Positions 33,976-44,109 of a stretch of DNA of 64,000 nucleotides are shown here, piece after piece. Below the pieces are notes generated by a model, which saw nothing but the letters and a program-made list of their open reading frames with translations, was not told the origin of the DNA and searched no databases. The stretch covers positions 15,222,814-15,286,813 of the forward strand of contig NC_080548.1 in NCBI RefSeq assembly GCF_028640845.1, read 5' to 3'. The position numbers were made by a program, and so were the translations under genes. This DNA comes from Ahaetulla prasina (Eukaryota > Chordata > Lepidosauria > Squamata > Colubridae). Every line of letters begins with the position of its first letter. The stretch's first letter is position 1.

Positions 33976-34087
33976 AGAAAATGACTGTGTGGTCCTTGGT
34001 GCTCTCTGAGCTTGATGGTTTTCTTGCTGGCTACAACTAACAGCAAACAACAGCCTAATCAAGGAACCACCCAGACTACTCCCATCA

Positions 34088-34765
34088 GTAGAATAGAGTA
34101 GAGTAGAGTAGAGTAGAGTAGGGTAGGGTAGGGTAGGGTAGAATAGAATAGAATAGAATAGAATAGAATAGAATTCTTTATTGGCCAAGTATGATTGGAG
34201 ACACAAGGAATTTTTCTTTGGTGCATATGCTCTCAGTGTACATAAAAGAAAAGATGCATTCATCAAGAATCATAAGGTGAAACACTTAATGATAGTCATA
34301 GGGTACAAATAAGCAATCAAATCATACTAGGAAACAATCAATATAAATTGTAAGGATACAAGCAACAAGTTGCTGTCCTACAGTCATAAGTGGGAGGAGA
34401 TGGGTGATAGGAACGATGAGAAGATTAATAGTAGTGCAGACTTAGTAAATAGTTTGACAGTGTTGAGGGAATTATTCATTAGCTGAGTATGGCATTTGGG
34501 AAAAAACTGTTCTTGTGTCTAGTTGTTCTGGTGTGCAGTGCCCTGTAGCGTCATTTTGAGTGTAGGAATTGAAACAATTTATGTCCAGGATGTGGGGGGT
34601 CTGTAAATATCGTCACAGCCCTCTTTTTGACTCGTGCAGTATCCCCAATGGAAGGCAGGTTGGTAGCCATTGTTTTTTCTGCAGTTCTAATTATCCTCTG
34701 AAATCTGTGTCTGTTTTGTTGGGTTGCAGAACCAAACCAGACAGTTATAGAGGTGCAGATGACAG
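34088..34765 (-). mobile_element. LINE 3' end with (AATAG)n tail inside Penelope-like element
   Basis: The pentanucleotide tract at 34088-34172 (GAGTA, GGGTA and GAATA blocks) is the minus-strand tail. Then comes 'attggccaagtatgattgga' and the shared 3' region. The minus-strand frame 34775-34551 gives RHRFQRIIRTAEKTMATNLP and DPPHPGHKLFQFL, an ORF2 C-terminal signature also seen at 62407-62778. Confidence 0.87.
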
Positions 34766-34839
34766 ACTCAATCATTCCTCAACAGACAGGGCAAGCCACT
34801 AGTATATATAAATAAGAGTAAACCCACTCCTTTCTAGCA

Positions 34840-34890
34840 CTGATGAAGTTACATCATTTGGTAACGAAATGTCTGCAACAAAATGCAGAC
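34840..34890 (+). ncRNA. Hammerhead-ribozyme-like core motif
   Basis: CTGATGA (34840-34846) is followed by GTTAC (34848-34852), a loop, its complement GTAAC (34861-34865), then GAAA (34866-34869). This is the conserved CUGAUGA / stem II / GAAA arrangement. GTCTGC (34871-34876) can pair with GCAGAC (34885-34890), in the place of stem III. No convincing cleavage triplet or stem I partner is seen. Penelope-like elements are known to carry hammerhead motifs in their terminal repeats. Confidence 0.55.
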
Positions 34891-35263
34891 GCTTATCCAC
34901 CGCCAGGATAAAACACCCAGACAGAAACAGAGCAACATGTTAAATGCAGTACAATGCAGTGAGCCATGTACAAATCTGTACATTGGGGAAACGAAACAAC
35001 CACTTCATAAGCGCATGGCACAACATAGGAGAACAAACACATCAGAGTCAGCACTCCATCTGCATTTAAAAGACACAGGCCACTCTTTTGAAGACAACAA
35101 AGTCCATATTTTGAACAGAGAGGATCGCTGGTTCGAAAGAGGGGTTAAAGAAGCCATCTATGTCAAAACTGAGCAGCCCTGTCTCAATAGAGGGGGAGGG
35201 ATACGACATCATCTATCTTCAATCTACAACACAATTTGGTCTTGCCCTTCGTTTGGCAATTAG
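34883..35263 (+). pseudogene. Penelope-like element GIY-YIG endonuclease fragment
   Basis: The open frame reads CSEPCTNLYIGETKQPLHKR early on, the GIY-YIG core with YIG and the following basic residue. Then come a histidine-rich ALHLHLKDTGHSFED segment, a conserved W-ERGVKEAIYVK block and a C-terminal RGGGIRHHLSSIYN. This order fits the C-terminal endonuclease of Penelope/Neptune-type elements. The upstream Met is not a true start: the RT domain that should precede it is missing. The intact frame over about 125 codons suggests a fairly young insertion. Confidence 0.85.
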
Positions 35264-35483
35264 TTCTCTGGCAGCATTCCAAGGGAGATAAGATGGGTGT
35301 TTATAAACATCCCCCTGAAAGACTGTTTGTGAAGCCTTTCAGACTGTGAATGATAATAATTCAGAGCCATATGAATTAAAGAGGTTTTAAAGCTTTATGC
35401 CTTCTAAGGAAGCCTAGGTCAGAACATATAAACCCAGTTGAGATTACTTGCTAATCCCATTCTTCAGTCTGCAAATCATATAC

Positions 35484-36118
35484 AGATAGTCCTCGATTAA
35501 CAATCATTCATTTAGTGTATTGGCCAAAGATACAGCGGCACTGGAAAAAGTAACTTATGACTGATCCTTGCACTTACAACTGTTACAGCATCCAAACAAT
35601 CAAGTAATCAAAATTGGGACGCTTGGCAACTGGTGTGTATTTATGACAGCTGCAGCCTCCCAGGTTGATATGATTATTATTCCAATCAACTTCTGACAAA
35701 GTCGGGGCGGGGGGTGGGGGGAAGCTGGATTTTTTTAACCGATTGTGTGATTCAGTTAACAACTGCAGTGATTCACTTATTAAGCATGGCAAAAAACGTT
35801 GTAAAAAGGGCCACAATTTACATAGCAAAGAGCCGTGATGGCACCGTGGTTAGAATGCAGTATTGCAGGCTAATTCTGCCAACTGCCAGCAGTTCGATCC
35901 TGACTGGCTTAAGGTAGATCTCCACCTTCCATCCTTCCAAGGTCAGTAAAATGAGGACCCAGATTGTTGGGGGGCAATAGGTTGACTCTGTAAACTGCTT
36001 AGAGAGGGCTGTAAATTACTGTGAAGCGGAATATAAGTCTATGTGCTATTGCTAACTGCCCTTCTGAGCAACAGAAATTACGGTTTCAATTATAGTTGGA
36101 AGCCAAGGACTAATTATA
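35484..36118. mobile_element. Mariner-type MITE split by a SINE
   Basis: The left part (35484-35825, 'tagtcctcgattaacaatc') and right part (36057-36118, 'ggttggaagccaaggac'-like end) are separated by the SINE at 35826-36056. Confidence 0.77.
35826..36056 (+). mobile_element. tRNA-derived SINE nested in MITE
   Basis: 'gatggcaccgtggttagaat' head, 'ccatccttccaaggtcagt' middle, 'ataagtctatgtgctattgc' tail. Confidence 0.82.
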
Positions 36119-36119
36119 C

Positions 36120-36495
36120 AGGCTTCCCCCCCCCCCCAATTTAAATTTAAAACAATCTGGTAAGAAAGCCAAAACCAAAAGCGGATCTTTAAAGGGTTAG
36201 CGAATGAGGCTCCCTTCTGCTTGGTTAAATCTAGACAGACGTGACAATGACATTTGAGTGTCACAGGACTTGTTAGCCGGCTCTGATTTCTTGCCAAATC
36301 AGCCCACTTCAGCTTTATTAATAAATCATTATGTAACGTGCTATTGGCAGACAGGCTGCAATATCAGGTTTTTGAAACATTTTTTGAAAGGATGCTATAA
36401 TTCAAAAAATGCACAGATTTCCCCCAGCTTCATTTTCTTTCTGAACTTGAACCATTGTTTGGGGAATTGGAGGGAGCATAAAATATTGGGGTTTC
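36120..36495. other. No recognisable feature
   Basis: A C-run at 36126-36138 and otherwise unassigned single-copy-like sequence. Confidence 0.4.
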
Positions 36496-36509
36496 TATTC
36501 TGAAATGAA

Positions 36510-36865
36510 AAAGGGAGGTGGTGGCTCATTGATTAAGACATTGAGCTTGTCGATCTAAAGGTCAGCAGTTCAGCGGTTTGAATCCCTAGTGCCGTAATGG
36601 GGTGAGCTCCCGTTACTTGTCCCAGCTTCTGCCAACCTAGCAGTTTGAAAGCATGTAAAAAATGCCAGTAGAAAAATAGGGACCACCTTTAGTGGGAAGG
36701 GAACAGTGTTCCGTGCACCTGTGGCATTTAGTCATGTCGGCCATATGACTGCAGAGACGTCTTCAGACAGAGCTGGCTCTTCAGCTTTGAAACAGAGATG
36801 AGCACCGCCTCCTAGAGTCAGGAACAACTAGCACATATGTGCGAGGGGAACCTTTACCTTTACCT
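36510..36865 (+). mobile_element. Sauria-type SINE with 14-bp TSD
   Basis: TATTCTGAAATGAA at 36496-36509 and 36866-36879. Head 'gtggctcattgattaagac', B-box-like GGTTTGAATCC, 3' end 'cctttacctttacc'. Confidence 0.94.
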
Positions 36866-36924
36866 TATTCTGAAATGAATTGGGATTAGGATCAAAGCAT
36901 CACTTGTCAGGTTAAGAAACTCTA

Positions 36925-37025
36925 GATTAGTGCTATCCAACTTGAAGAGAATGGCCGGCTGGGCAATTCTGGGAGTTGAAGTCCATACATCTTTTAAGTC
37001 CACAAGTTTGGGAAATGCTGATCTA
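36925..37025. mobile_element. Degraded palindromic MITE
   Basis: 'gggagttgaagtccatac' and flanking text match the 15315-15437 family but the inverted arms have decayed. Confidence 0.6.
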
Positions 37026-37190
37026 GATGTTATCTGATACTTCTCTACAAATAACAGCATTTAATATAAGTGCAAATGTGGCACACTGAAAGTGCTTCCC
37101 CACCATTGCAAATATTCTTAGTTCATGTAATCTCTTATCACCGCAAATTAAAATACACTGAAATCGGTGAATTTGGGTTAGGATGGAAGA

Positions 37191-37327
37191 CAGTGGTGGG
37201 ATTCAAGTAATTTAACAACCGGTTCTCTGCCCTAATGATTTCTTCCAACAACCAGTTCGCCAAACTGCTCAGAAAGTGAACAACCGGTTCTCCCGAAATG
37301 GTGCAAACTGGCTGAATCCCACCACTG
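37191..37327. mobile_element. Short hAT-type MITE
   Basis: Starts CAGTGGTGGGATTCA and ends TGAATCCCACCACTG. ATGGAAGA and ATAGAAGA flank it (7/8). Only 137 bp, the minimal form of this TIR family. Confidence 0.9.
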
Positions 37328-37560
37328 ATAGAAGACCTATTGACCAAACCTGTAGGTTAGACCAGTCGTCCTCAACTTTTATGGTGGCCTGGTGGGGGGC
37401 AGACAGGGGAACCAGTCTGTGGAAGGGGTGGGCCAGCCCGCCGCTTGCACAGGTTGAGCTGCACACATGTCGTGGGGCCCAGTTCTGAACAGGCCACAGT
37501 CTGGTAGTGGGCCTCAATCCGGGGGTTGGGGACTAACTTAAACAAAATGGAGAAGATAGC

Positions 37561-37996
37561 TGTCAGCCTCTGCTTCTATATTGCTTGCTTGCTACGGCTG
37601 CCATTGTAACGGGGATGGGGGAGCTGTGTTGGTTGTTGGGAAGGGGGAAGCGAGCTGGTGGAGATGTCTTGTAACAGGGAGTGAATTGGAGGAATTTTTC
37701 CTCAGTGTTTTCTCTGCAGCTGGGAGGTCAACCGTCTGGGCATACCAGAAGGATGGGGCCATCTGAAGCTGCACCCCACAAGACCACCTGGGGGGATTGT
37801 GGATTGGATAATCCTGGCTGGACCCTTGAGGGGGAGGGTTTTGGGGACGTTTCCTATATGTGATTTTCGCGCCTATTGCCTCAGACCTGGCTTTTCTTTG
37901 ATTGCATTCAGTTCATACTCAGTAAAAGTACCTTTCTCTATGAAAATGGAGTTGGGGTTTTTCTTTCTTGAGTACTGAAAGGAGGCATATCTGACA
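37561..37996 (+). mobile_element. Solo LTR, family C, perfect 5-bp TSD
   Basis: Starts TGTCAGCCTC and ends ATATCTGACA (TG...CA with an inverted TGTCAG). Flanked by ATAGC at 37556-37560 and 37997-38001. 436 bp, no internal region. Orientation is the likelier of the two. Confidence 0.88.
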
Positions 37997-38214
37997 ATAG
38001 CAGTTGAATAAATAGCAGTTGAATAAATCACAAACAAATAAATAAACCACTTTCATGTTGGGGTCAAAAAAAGTTTACATAGCCATGAAGTCACTTGGGC
38101 TACATTATCTGGTGGCAAAAATCCAGATATCCACTCGTGATTATTGAGATTTTAGCTAGCTAGCCTTTCGAGACTTTTTACTCGCTCTGTCAATAAAATT
38201 TTCTTTCCAACAGC

Positions 38215-38620
38215 TCTTCCTCTGGGAACATACCTACTCGTGGATCGTTATAGAGCAACTAATAGATTTAAACTTAATGTCAACCGCTTTAATCTAGATT
38301 GCAGAAAATATGACTTCTGTAACAGAATCATCAGTGCTTGGAATACTTTACCTGACTCTGTGGTCTCTTCCCATAATCCTAAAAGCTTTATCCAAAAACT
38401 TTCTACTATTGACCTCACCCCATTCCTAAGAGGACCATAAGGGGCGTGCATAAGAGCACAAACGTGCCTACCGTTCCTGTCCTACTGTTCTTCTTTTCTT
38501 CTTCCTATATATATATATGCTTATACCTCCTTATATTTACCCATATATGTTTATATACTATATAATCTTTTGTATGATTCCTACATATATTGTTGTGACA
38601 AAATAAATAAATAAATAAAA
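38215..38620 (+). mobile_element. LINE 3' end (ORF2 C-terminus and A/T-rich tail)
   Basis: The plus-strand frame reads NRFKLNVNRFNLDCRKYDFC and IISAWNTLPDSVVSS, the usual C-terminus of a non-LTR element ORF2, then stops at 38438. An AT-rich 3'UTR ends in AAATAAATAAATAAA at about 38600. A minus-strand relative of the 3'UTR is at about 57930-58045. The clade is not assigned. Confidence 0.8.
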
Positions 38621-38819
38621 TAAAAACTCCTCCTGGAAGTTACGAGGTTGTTCTAACCCATCTGTTTGTTTTTTTCCCCCTGAAGTCAAGGTGAGTCATA
38701 GCAGAAGCAAATGGAATTGATTCAGACCTGCAATAGCTGCCTTTTATGTGAAACAGAGCAAAGAGAGAGAGAGGACAGAGTTAAGACCTAAAACTGCCTT
38801 TTAGGCAGCTTTCAGATGT

Positions 38820-39035
38820 GAGGAGTAACAGAATAACAGAGTTGGAAGGGACCTTGGAGGTCTTCTAGTCCAACCCTCTGCTGAAGCAGGAGATGCTGTA
38901 CCACTTCGGACAAGTGGCTGTCTGATCTCTTCTCAAAAGCCTGAGGTGATGTCACAACTTCTGAAGGCAAACTATTTCACTGATTAATTGTTCTCACTAT
39001 CAGAATTCAGTGAAATCATTAGTCCTTTCAAACTT
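38820..39035 (-). mobile_element. CR1/L3-type LINE 3' fragment
   Basis: 'gagttggaagggaccttgg', 'cttctagtccaaccctctgc' and 'gattaattgttctcactatc' blocks, in antisense. Confidence 0.82.
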
Positions 39036-39076
39036 AACATTTTTTTTTAGTTCCAAACAGGAATGAGTAAAACTTA

Positions 39077-39414
39077 CAGGTAGTCCTCAATTTACGACCC
39101 AACATTTCTGTTAAGTGAGACATTTGTTAAGTGAGTTTTGCCTCATTTCTTGCCAGAGTTGATAAGTGAATCCCTGCAGTTGATAAGTGAGCAAGTGAAT
39201 CTCGCTTCCCCACTGATTTTGCTTGTGAGAATGTCACAAAAGGAGATCGCATGACCTTGGGACACAGCAAAGGTCGTAAGTATGAACCCGTCGCCAAACA
39301 TCTGAATTTTGATCACATTGCAAAGGTCATAACTGTGAAAAACGGTCACATTTTTCAGTGCCGTTGTAACTTTGAATGGTCACTAAATGAATTGGTGTAA
39401 GTTGAGGACTACCT
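39077..39414. mobile_element. Mariner-type MITE, TA TSD
   Basis: TA|CAGGTAGTCCTCAATTTACG at the left, GTTGAGGACTACCTG|TA at the right. One of the most complete copies. Confidence 0.92.
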
Positions 39415-39444
39415 GTATTCTAACCATAGTGATTCACTACAAGG

Positions 39445-40056
39445 TGTTGTGACCCAGGCCCAAGTAGGTAGTAGGAAACTCAGTTAGTGTAAAAACAAAC
39501 AGACTTTATTCAAACAGCTGAGAATTACTTCATTCTCAGCGTAGTTCAACTAAATTAAAGCAAATTCCTCCCAACACAAATTCCTCAGTCCTATCGCAAA
39601 CCTTGGTCCAATTAGGCAAACTGCCAAAGGCTTTTCTTGGCAAAAATTCAGAAGACACCGATACAAAATAAATGCAAGAAGACAAAACTATCAACGTTGT
39701 TGTCCGGCAAAGCCCAAATGGTGTTGCTGGTCTTTTAAGCCTTATGGGAGGGGCCAGTCATCTCTTGGCCTACTCCCGAGTCGTCCTCTTTGCTTGAGCT
39801 GCTCTGCCTTCTGGCAGCTCTTCTCATGTGAGCATTAGGAACAGGCTCCTCCTGTTCCTCTGCCTCACTACTGTCAGTCTCTAGAGGCTCTGGAGTCTGC
39901 ACGTCACTCCCCGATGGCCCTGGCCCCACCTCAGCCTCCGACGCAGAGCCCTCATCTGGGCCTTCCCCAGCCTGCAGGACTGGCCCATGCTCTTCCTCAG
40001 CCTCATCACTGTCCGACTCCGTTGCCAGCTCCACAGGCTTCTGGCAGACCACAACA
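39445..40056 (-). mobile_element. Solo LTR, family A, perfect 5-bp TSD
   Basis: Starts TGTTGTGACCC and ends ACCACAACA. Flanked by CAAGG at 39440-39444 and 40057-40061. 612 bp, the longest of three family A copies. On the minus strand a polyadenylation-type AATAAAG lies near the 3' side (about 39505-39515), and a TTAAAAG box near 39735, so the element reads right to left. It carries an acidic open frame (39735-40052, minus). Confidence 0.95.
39735..40052 (-). other. Conserved acidic open frame in the U3 region of family A LTR
   Basis: About 105 codons, starting in the first bases of the LTR and stopping just before the TTAAAAG box. The product is rich in E, S, P and D, with repeats of the kind SDSDEAEEE and SEAEVGPGP, and has a basic HMRRAARRQ patch near the end. 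The same frame is present in the two shorter copies (49288-49498 and 51850-52056), with several indels that keep frame. Unknown function. It could be a compositional accident of an in-frame trinucleotide-biased sequence. Confidence 0.5.
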
Positions 40057-40218
40057 CAAGGACGCTAGTAAATAGTTTACTGAGATGTAGTTTTCTGAAA
40101 AAGAAATGTGGTTAGCTGGGCTCATATGCATTAATCTTCAGTTTAATGTTTCTCTACCTTGCCAATTTTAATGCTGGCTGGAGGAATTCTTCCCCGATTT
40201 CAATTTCTATTGCAATGT

Positions 40219-40589
40219 ACATGAGGTCCTCAACTTAAAGCTATTTGTTTAACGACCGTTCAAAATTACAAGGGTACTGAAAATACCTTAATTACAACCA
40301 GTCCTCACACTAATGACAGTCGCAGCATCTCTGGTCATGTGATCAAAATTCAGACGCTCAGCAATATTGAATTTATGATGGTTGCAGAGTCCTGTCCGAC
40401 CTAACAAGCAAATTTAAATGGGGGAAGCCGGATTTGCTTAAGGACCACATGACTCACTTAGCAACGGTAGTGATTCGCTTAACAACCTTGGCAAAAAAAA
40501 GATTGTAAAATTGAAACTGACTTAACGATTGCTTTCTTTAGCAATGAAAATTCCAGTCCCAACTGTGCTTGCAAGCCAAGGACTATCCC
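40219..40589. mobile_element. Mariner-type MITE
   Basis: 'gaggtcctcaacttaaagct' left terminus, 'gcaagccaaggactatccct' right terminus, both diverged. Confidence 0.78.
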
Positions 40590-40764
40590 TACTGTGAAGG
40601 TTCAGCCAATGACTTATTTATAACAGACTCTGAAAAAATAAACACCGGTTAAAACTGCCTTTTGGCCATTGGATGCCCTTCAAATGGTTGCAAATGATTC
40701 ATCCTGGCATTTCTTGTCATTCTGGCCAGAGGGAGTTGAAGAGTTCTCATTTAGAATAGAATAC

Positions 40765-41060
40765 ATTAATAGAGTTGGAAGGGATCTTGTAGGTCATCTA
40801 GTCCAGCCCCCTGCCCAAGCAGGAGAGACTACACCATTTCTGACAGAGGGCAGTCAAGCCTCTTCTTGAAAGCCTCCAGTGATGAAACTCCCACAACTTC
40901 TGAAGGCAACTTCTGTTCCATTGGTTGATTCTCATCATCAGAAAATTTCTCCTTATTTCTTATCAAAGGTCTGGAGACTAAACCATATGAAGAATAGCTG
41001 CAGATTTTGGGTTTGGCTAGTCTAAAGAAAAGAATTAGGGAGGACATAATATCAGTATTC
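40765..41060 (-). mobile_element. CR1/L3-type LINE 3' fragment
   Basis: The minus-strand frame 41098-40829 contains NKEKFSDDENQPMEQKLPSE and SSLEAFKKRLDCPLSEMV, the CR1-type ORF2 end, with 5' sequence 'gagttggaagggatcttgta' downstream. Confidence 0.85.
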
Positions 41061-41640
41061 CAGTATTTGAGGGGCTGCCACAAAGAAGAGGAGGTCAAAT
41101 TCAGTGGTGAAATCCATTTTTTTTACTACCAGTTCTGTGGACGTGGCTTGGTGGGCATGGTGTGGCTTGGTGGGCATGGCAAGAGAAGGATACTGCAAAA
41201 TCTCCATTCCCACCCCACTCCTGGGGGGAAGGATGTTGCTAAATCTCCATTCTCATCCCACTCTGGGGCCAGACAGAGGTGGTATTTTCCAGTTCTCCGA
41301 ACTACTCACAATTTCCACTACCGATTCTCCAGAACCTGTTAGAACTTGCTGGATTTCACCCCTGGTCAAATTATTCTCCAAAGCACCAGAGGGCAGAAAT
41401 AATGATTGGAAACTAATCAAAGGGAGAAGCAACCTGGAATTAAGGAGAAACTTCCTGACAGTGACGACAATTAATCAGTGGAACAGCTTTGCCTTCAGAA
41501 ATCATGGTACTTCATCACTGGAGGTTTTTAAGAAGAGATTTGACAGTCACTTGTCTGAGATGGTATAGGATAGGTTCCCTTGCTTGAGCAAGGGGCTGGA
41601 CTAGAAGACCTCCAAGGTCCCTTCCAGCTCCGTTCTCTTC
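41040..41640 (+). mobile_element. CR1/L3-type LINE 3' end split by a hAT-type MITE
   Basis: ORF2 C-terminal pieces lie on both sides of the insertion at 41102-41364 (SLKKRIREDIISVFQYLRGC before, NLELRRNFLTVTTINQWNSF after). The 3'UTR 'gaagacctccaaggtcccttc' follows. Confidence 0.88.
41102..41364. mobile_element. hAT-type MITE nested in CR1, perfect 8-bp TSD
   Basis: Starts CAGTGGTGAAATCCA and ends GGATTTCACCCCTG. The duplication GTCAAATT (41094-41101 and 41365-41372) is perfect. Confidence 0.94.
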
Positions 41641-41822
41641 ACTTTTGTTATCTTCTGTTCTAGGTTGAATTTCTCCTTGTTCAGTTTCCATCCTCTTTTG
41701 GAGGACACCAGCTCGGGGAATTAGGTTTCCTGCCGGTTGCCCCAGCAATTTGTGCCACATCAGAAGGAACAACGTGCCCGATCACCCATAATCTTCCTAG
41801 CAATTTTCGGAGATGAAAGTAT

Positions 41823-41845
41823 GTGTGTGTGTGTGTGTGTGTGGA
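41823..41845 (+). repeat. (GT)n microsatellite
   Basis: About 11 GT units just upstream of the TRNP1 CpG island. Confidence 0.85.
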
Positions 41846-41899
41846 GGGGGGAGAGATGAAAAAAGAGCCTCCCCCTTCCCAGTCCTGTATTTGCAAAGC

Positions 41900-42395
41900 T
41901 CTGTTAAGACCACGTTAGAAAAGAAAACAGTCTGGCGAGCCGGGCGGAGCCGAGATGAGCTCCGGAAAGCTGCAGAACAGATTGCCAGGCGGGGGATTCA
42001 AGAGACGGGCGAAGCTCCGGCAGCTTCCGTGATTGGCTGAGCGAAACATCTCTCAACTCTCCCGCCCCCTCACGTCCCTCCCCCCTACGTCTCCTGTGCC
42101 TTATAAGCGCGCTCGGGAGCCCCGTTGGCCAGACATGAATTGAGCTCGGTTTGGGGCTGCGAATCAAAGCTCGCGAACGTGGCTGCTGCGACCCGAGTCC
42201 TCCCACCCGCCCGGCTTGGACCAGCGGGGCGGGGAGCGGCGCGCCTGCCGCTACCTTCTCCCGCAAGCCGTTTGGCGGAGCGTCGGTGGGAAGGAACGGG
42301 ATCTGAGGCGCCTCACGCCCCTAGGGCGCGCATCTCCATCGGGGCTCCAAAGCACCGGCGCGCTCCCCTTCCCTTCCTTTCCCTGCTAAGCCTTA
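41900..42395 (+). promoter_or_regulatory. TRNP1: TRNP1 promoter and 5'UTR in a CpG island
   Basis: CpG density rises sharply from about 41940 to 43260. A TTATAAG box at 42101-42107 is preceded by a GC-box-like CCCGCCCCCT (42061-42070) and pyrimidine-rich tracts. Transcription from about 25-30 bp downstream would give a 5'UTR of about 260 nt ending at the ATG at 42396. An upstream ATG at 42125 opens a separate frame. Confidence 0.7.
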
Positions 42396-43001
42396 ATGCC
42401 CGGCTGCGGGATTGCGCCTCCTGCCACCCGAGCCCTGAAGCCGCCTAGAGGAGCCGAGGAGGCTGCCAAGCCGGCGAAAGTGGCGGCGGCTCCTCCTGCA
42501 GCGCCCAGCCGGGACTTGGAAATGCGCGCCGCCGCCTCTTCGTCGCTGCCCGCGGCGGTGCGGGGCGCGCTGGAGCTGGCGGAAGCCCGGCGGCGGCTGC
42601 TGGAGGCGGAGGGCCGGCGGCACCTGGTCTCGGAGCTGGAGAGCCGCGTCCAGCACCTGCACCGCGTCTTCCTCGAGGCCGAGCTGCGCATGGCCACCCG
42701 AGCCGAGACGCTCGGCCGCCTGGGCAGCGGCGTGGCTCAAACCGAGCTTCACCTCACTGCGCACGGGCAGCGCCTGAAGAAGACCGCCAGGCGTTACAAA
42801 AAGGCCCGCCCGCCCGCCTTGCTGGCCTCGGCGCTGGCTCTCAGCAGCTGCGTGCCTTGGGCTGCCTGCCGGATGAGGCGAGGGGGCGGCCCGGAGCCGC
42901 CGGAATCCCCGTTCCGCAGGAGTTTGCCGGCCGCCGCGGCTTTGAGCCCGCCGGAACGGAGCGAGACGGAGCCGAGGAAGAGCAACGGCGCCGCTTCGTG
43001 A
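42396..43001 (+). CDS. TRNP1: TRNP1, TMF1-regulated nuclear protein 1
   Basis: A 201-residue intronless coding region. The start MPGC matches the conserved start of mammalian TRNP1. The central block (about residues 58-130) is the diagnostic part: ALELAEARRRLLEAEGRR, then SELESRV-HLHRVF and GVAQTELHLTAHGQRLKK, an alpha-helical, heptad-like region. It is followed by a basic stretch (KKTARRYKKARPP), a conserved PPALLASAL--CVPW motif (139-155) and SPFRRS at 171-176. N- and C-terminal thirds are low-complexity, rich in A, P and R. The mammalian protein is 227 residues; the N-terminal proline-rich segment is shorter here. TRNP1 is a nuclear, DNA-associated protein that controls neural progenitor self-renewal and cortical expansion in mammals. 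Its position beside KDF1 supports orthology. Confidence 0.95.
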   Translation: MPGCGIAPPATRALKPPRGAEEAAKPAKVAAAPPAAPSRDLEMRAAASSSLPAAVRGALELAEARRRLLEAEGRRHLVSELESRVQHLHRVFLEAELRMATRAETLGRLGSGVAQTELHLTAHGQRLKKTARRYKKARPPALLASALALSSCVPWAACRMRRGGGPEPPESPFRRSLPAAAALSPPERSETEPRKSNGAAS

Positions 43002-43058
43002 GCCCCAGCCGGCAGGGAAAGACTAGAAGACCTCCGAGGTCCCTTTCCAGCTCTCTTC

Positions 43059-43089
<31 letters not shown>

Positions 43090-43985
43090 CGTGTAGCGCG
43101 CAAAACCTGGGACGGTCCCGATCCTGAAGGGGAAAAGGGAAACTGCTGGAAATGGGGACCGTGAGGCGGCGGCTGGTCCTCCCTTCGATGCTCGTGACTC
43201 TCGCCGCATTAACCGGTGGCCGCTAGACTGCCGCATCTCCCTCGGACTGGCTTCTGCCCAGCCTGTGAGACTTTGCTAAACTCGAGTTTGATAGATTGGG
43301 GGGAGGGGCTGTTTCAATCACAGCTTTGGTTTATGCTACACATCAAGCCAACATATTAAGCCAGCATCTAGTGATTTGGCCATGGCACCTTCTATGAATA
43401 CCACAGTTGCGTTTTGTTGACTCACGGTTAAGCGTCCTTGTGTGAATTCAGCAAACTTGATAGGGTTGGAGAGAAATGTTTTATAACCTACAGGGACATC
43501 AGTAATTTTCATATTATCCATAAATTATGGAATTAATAATCGGGTGTATTTGGAATGAAGGTCCTGAAATGAAATGCAGAGCATATATTTTAGGGGGGGA
43601 AAAAACCCCCTTCCAATTATTTTTCAATATAATTCTTTTAAAATAATATTGCGATTGAAATTCCTGTTGTATCTAAATTTTCTACCTAGAGGAGATGCTT
43701 GCCAGCTGACATGAATGCCAAGGTTCATCTGCCCAGCTTGACATGTTAAAATTATTTTAACCATTTTTGCAATATTCTGCACTTGAGTTAACATTTTTAA
43801 TGCAGAGGATTGATGATGTCCAAAAAAGCAGTAATCATTCTCTCTTTTTTTAAAAAAAAAAAAAAGCTAGGTCAGTTCATGTCCATACAATTGTCAACCT
43901 TATCTTGTAATTCTGTCAACAAAACTTAAAAGGAACATATGCCCTAAAGTTAGTTCAGGCATAAACAAAATATTTTAGTAAATTG
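43002..43985 (+). other. TRNP1 3' flank or intron; no further coding exon
   Basis: A (GATT)n run at 43059-43090, then AT-rich unassigned sequence. In mammals TRNP1 has a non-coding downstream exon. I cannot locate it here. Confidence 0.45.
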
Positions 43986-43989
43986 ATAT

Positions 43990-44101
<112 letters not shown>

Positions 44102-44109
44102 CAGCTTTG

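Larger units (their letters stand above)
33976..35290 (+). mobile_element. Penelope-like retroelement, interrupted by a LINE
   Basis: The left piece (about 33976-34090, 'gtggtccttggtgctctctg' and 'cagcctaatcaaggaaccac') and right piece (about 34765-35290) frame a minus-strand LINE 3' end with an AATAG tail (34090-34765). The right piece holds the hammerhead-like core at 34840-34869 and the endonuclease fragment at 34883-35263. No reverse transcriptase is present, so the element is defective. Confidence 0.78.

Noticed and set aside
42125..42448. A 107-codon frame starting upstream of TRNP1
   Set aside because: It overlaps the TRNP1 5'UTR and start in another frame and has no similarity. It might act as an upstream ORF, but nothing shows translation.
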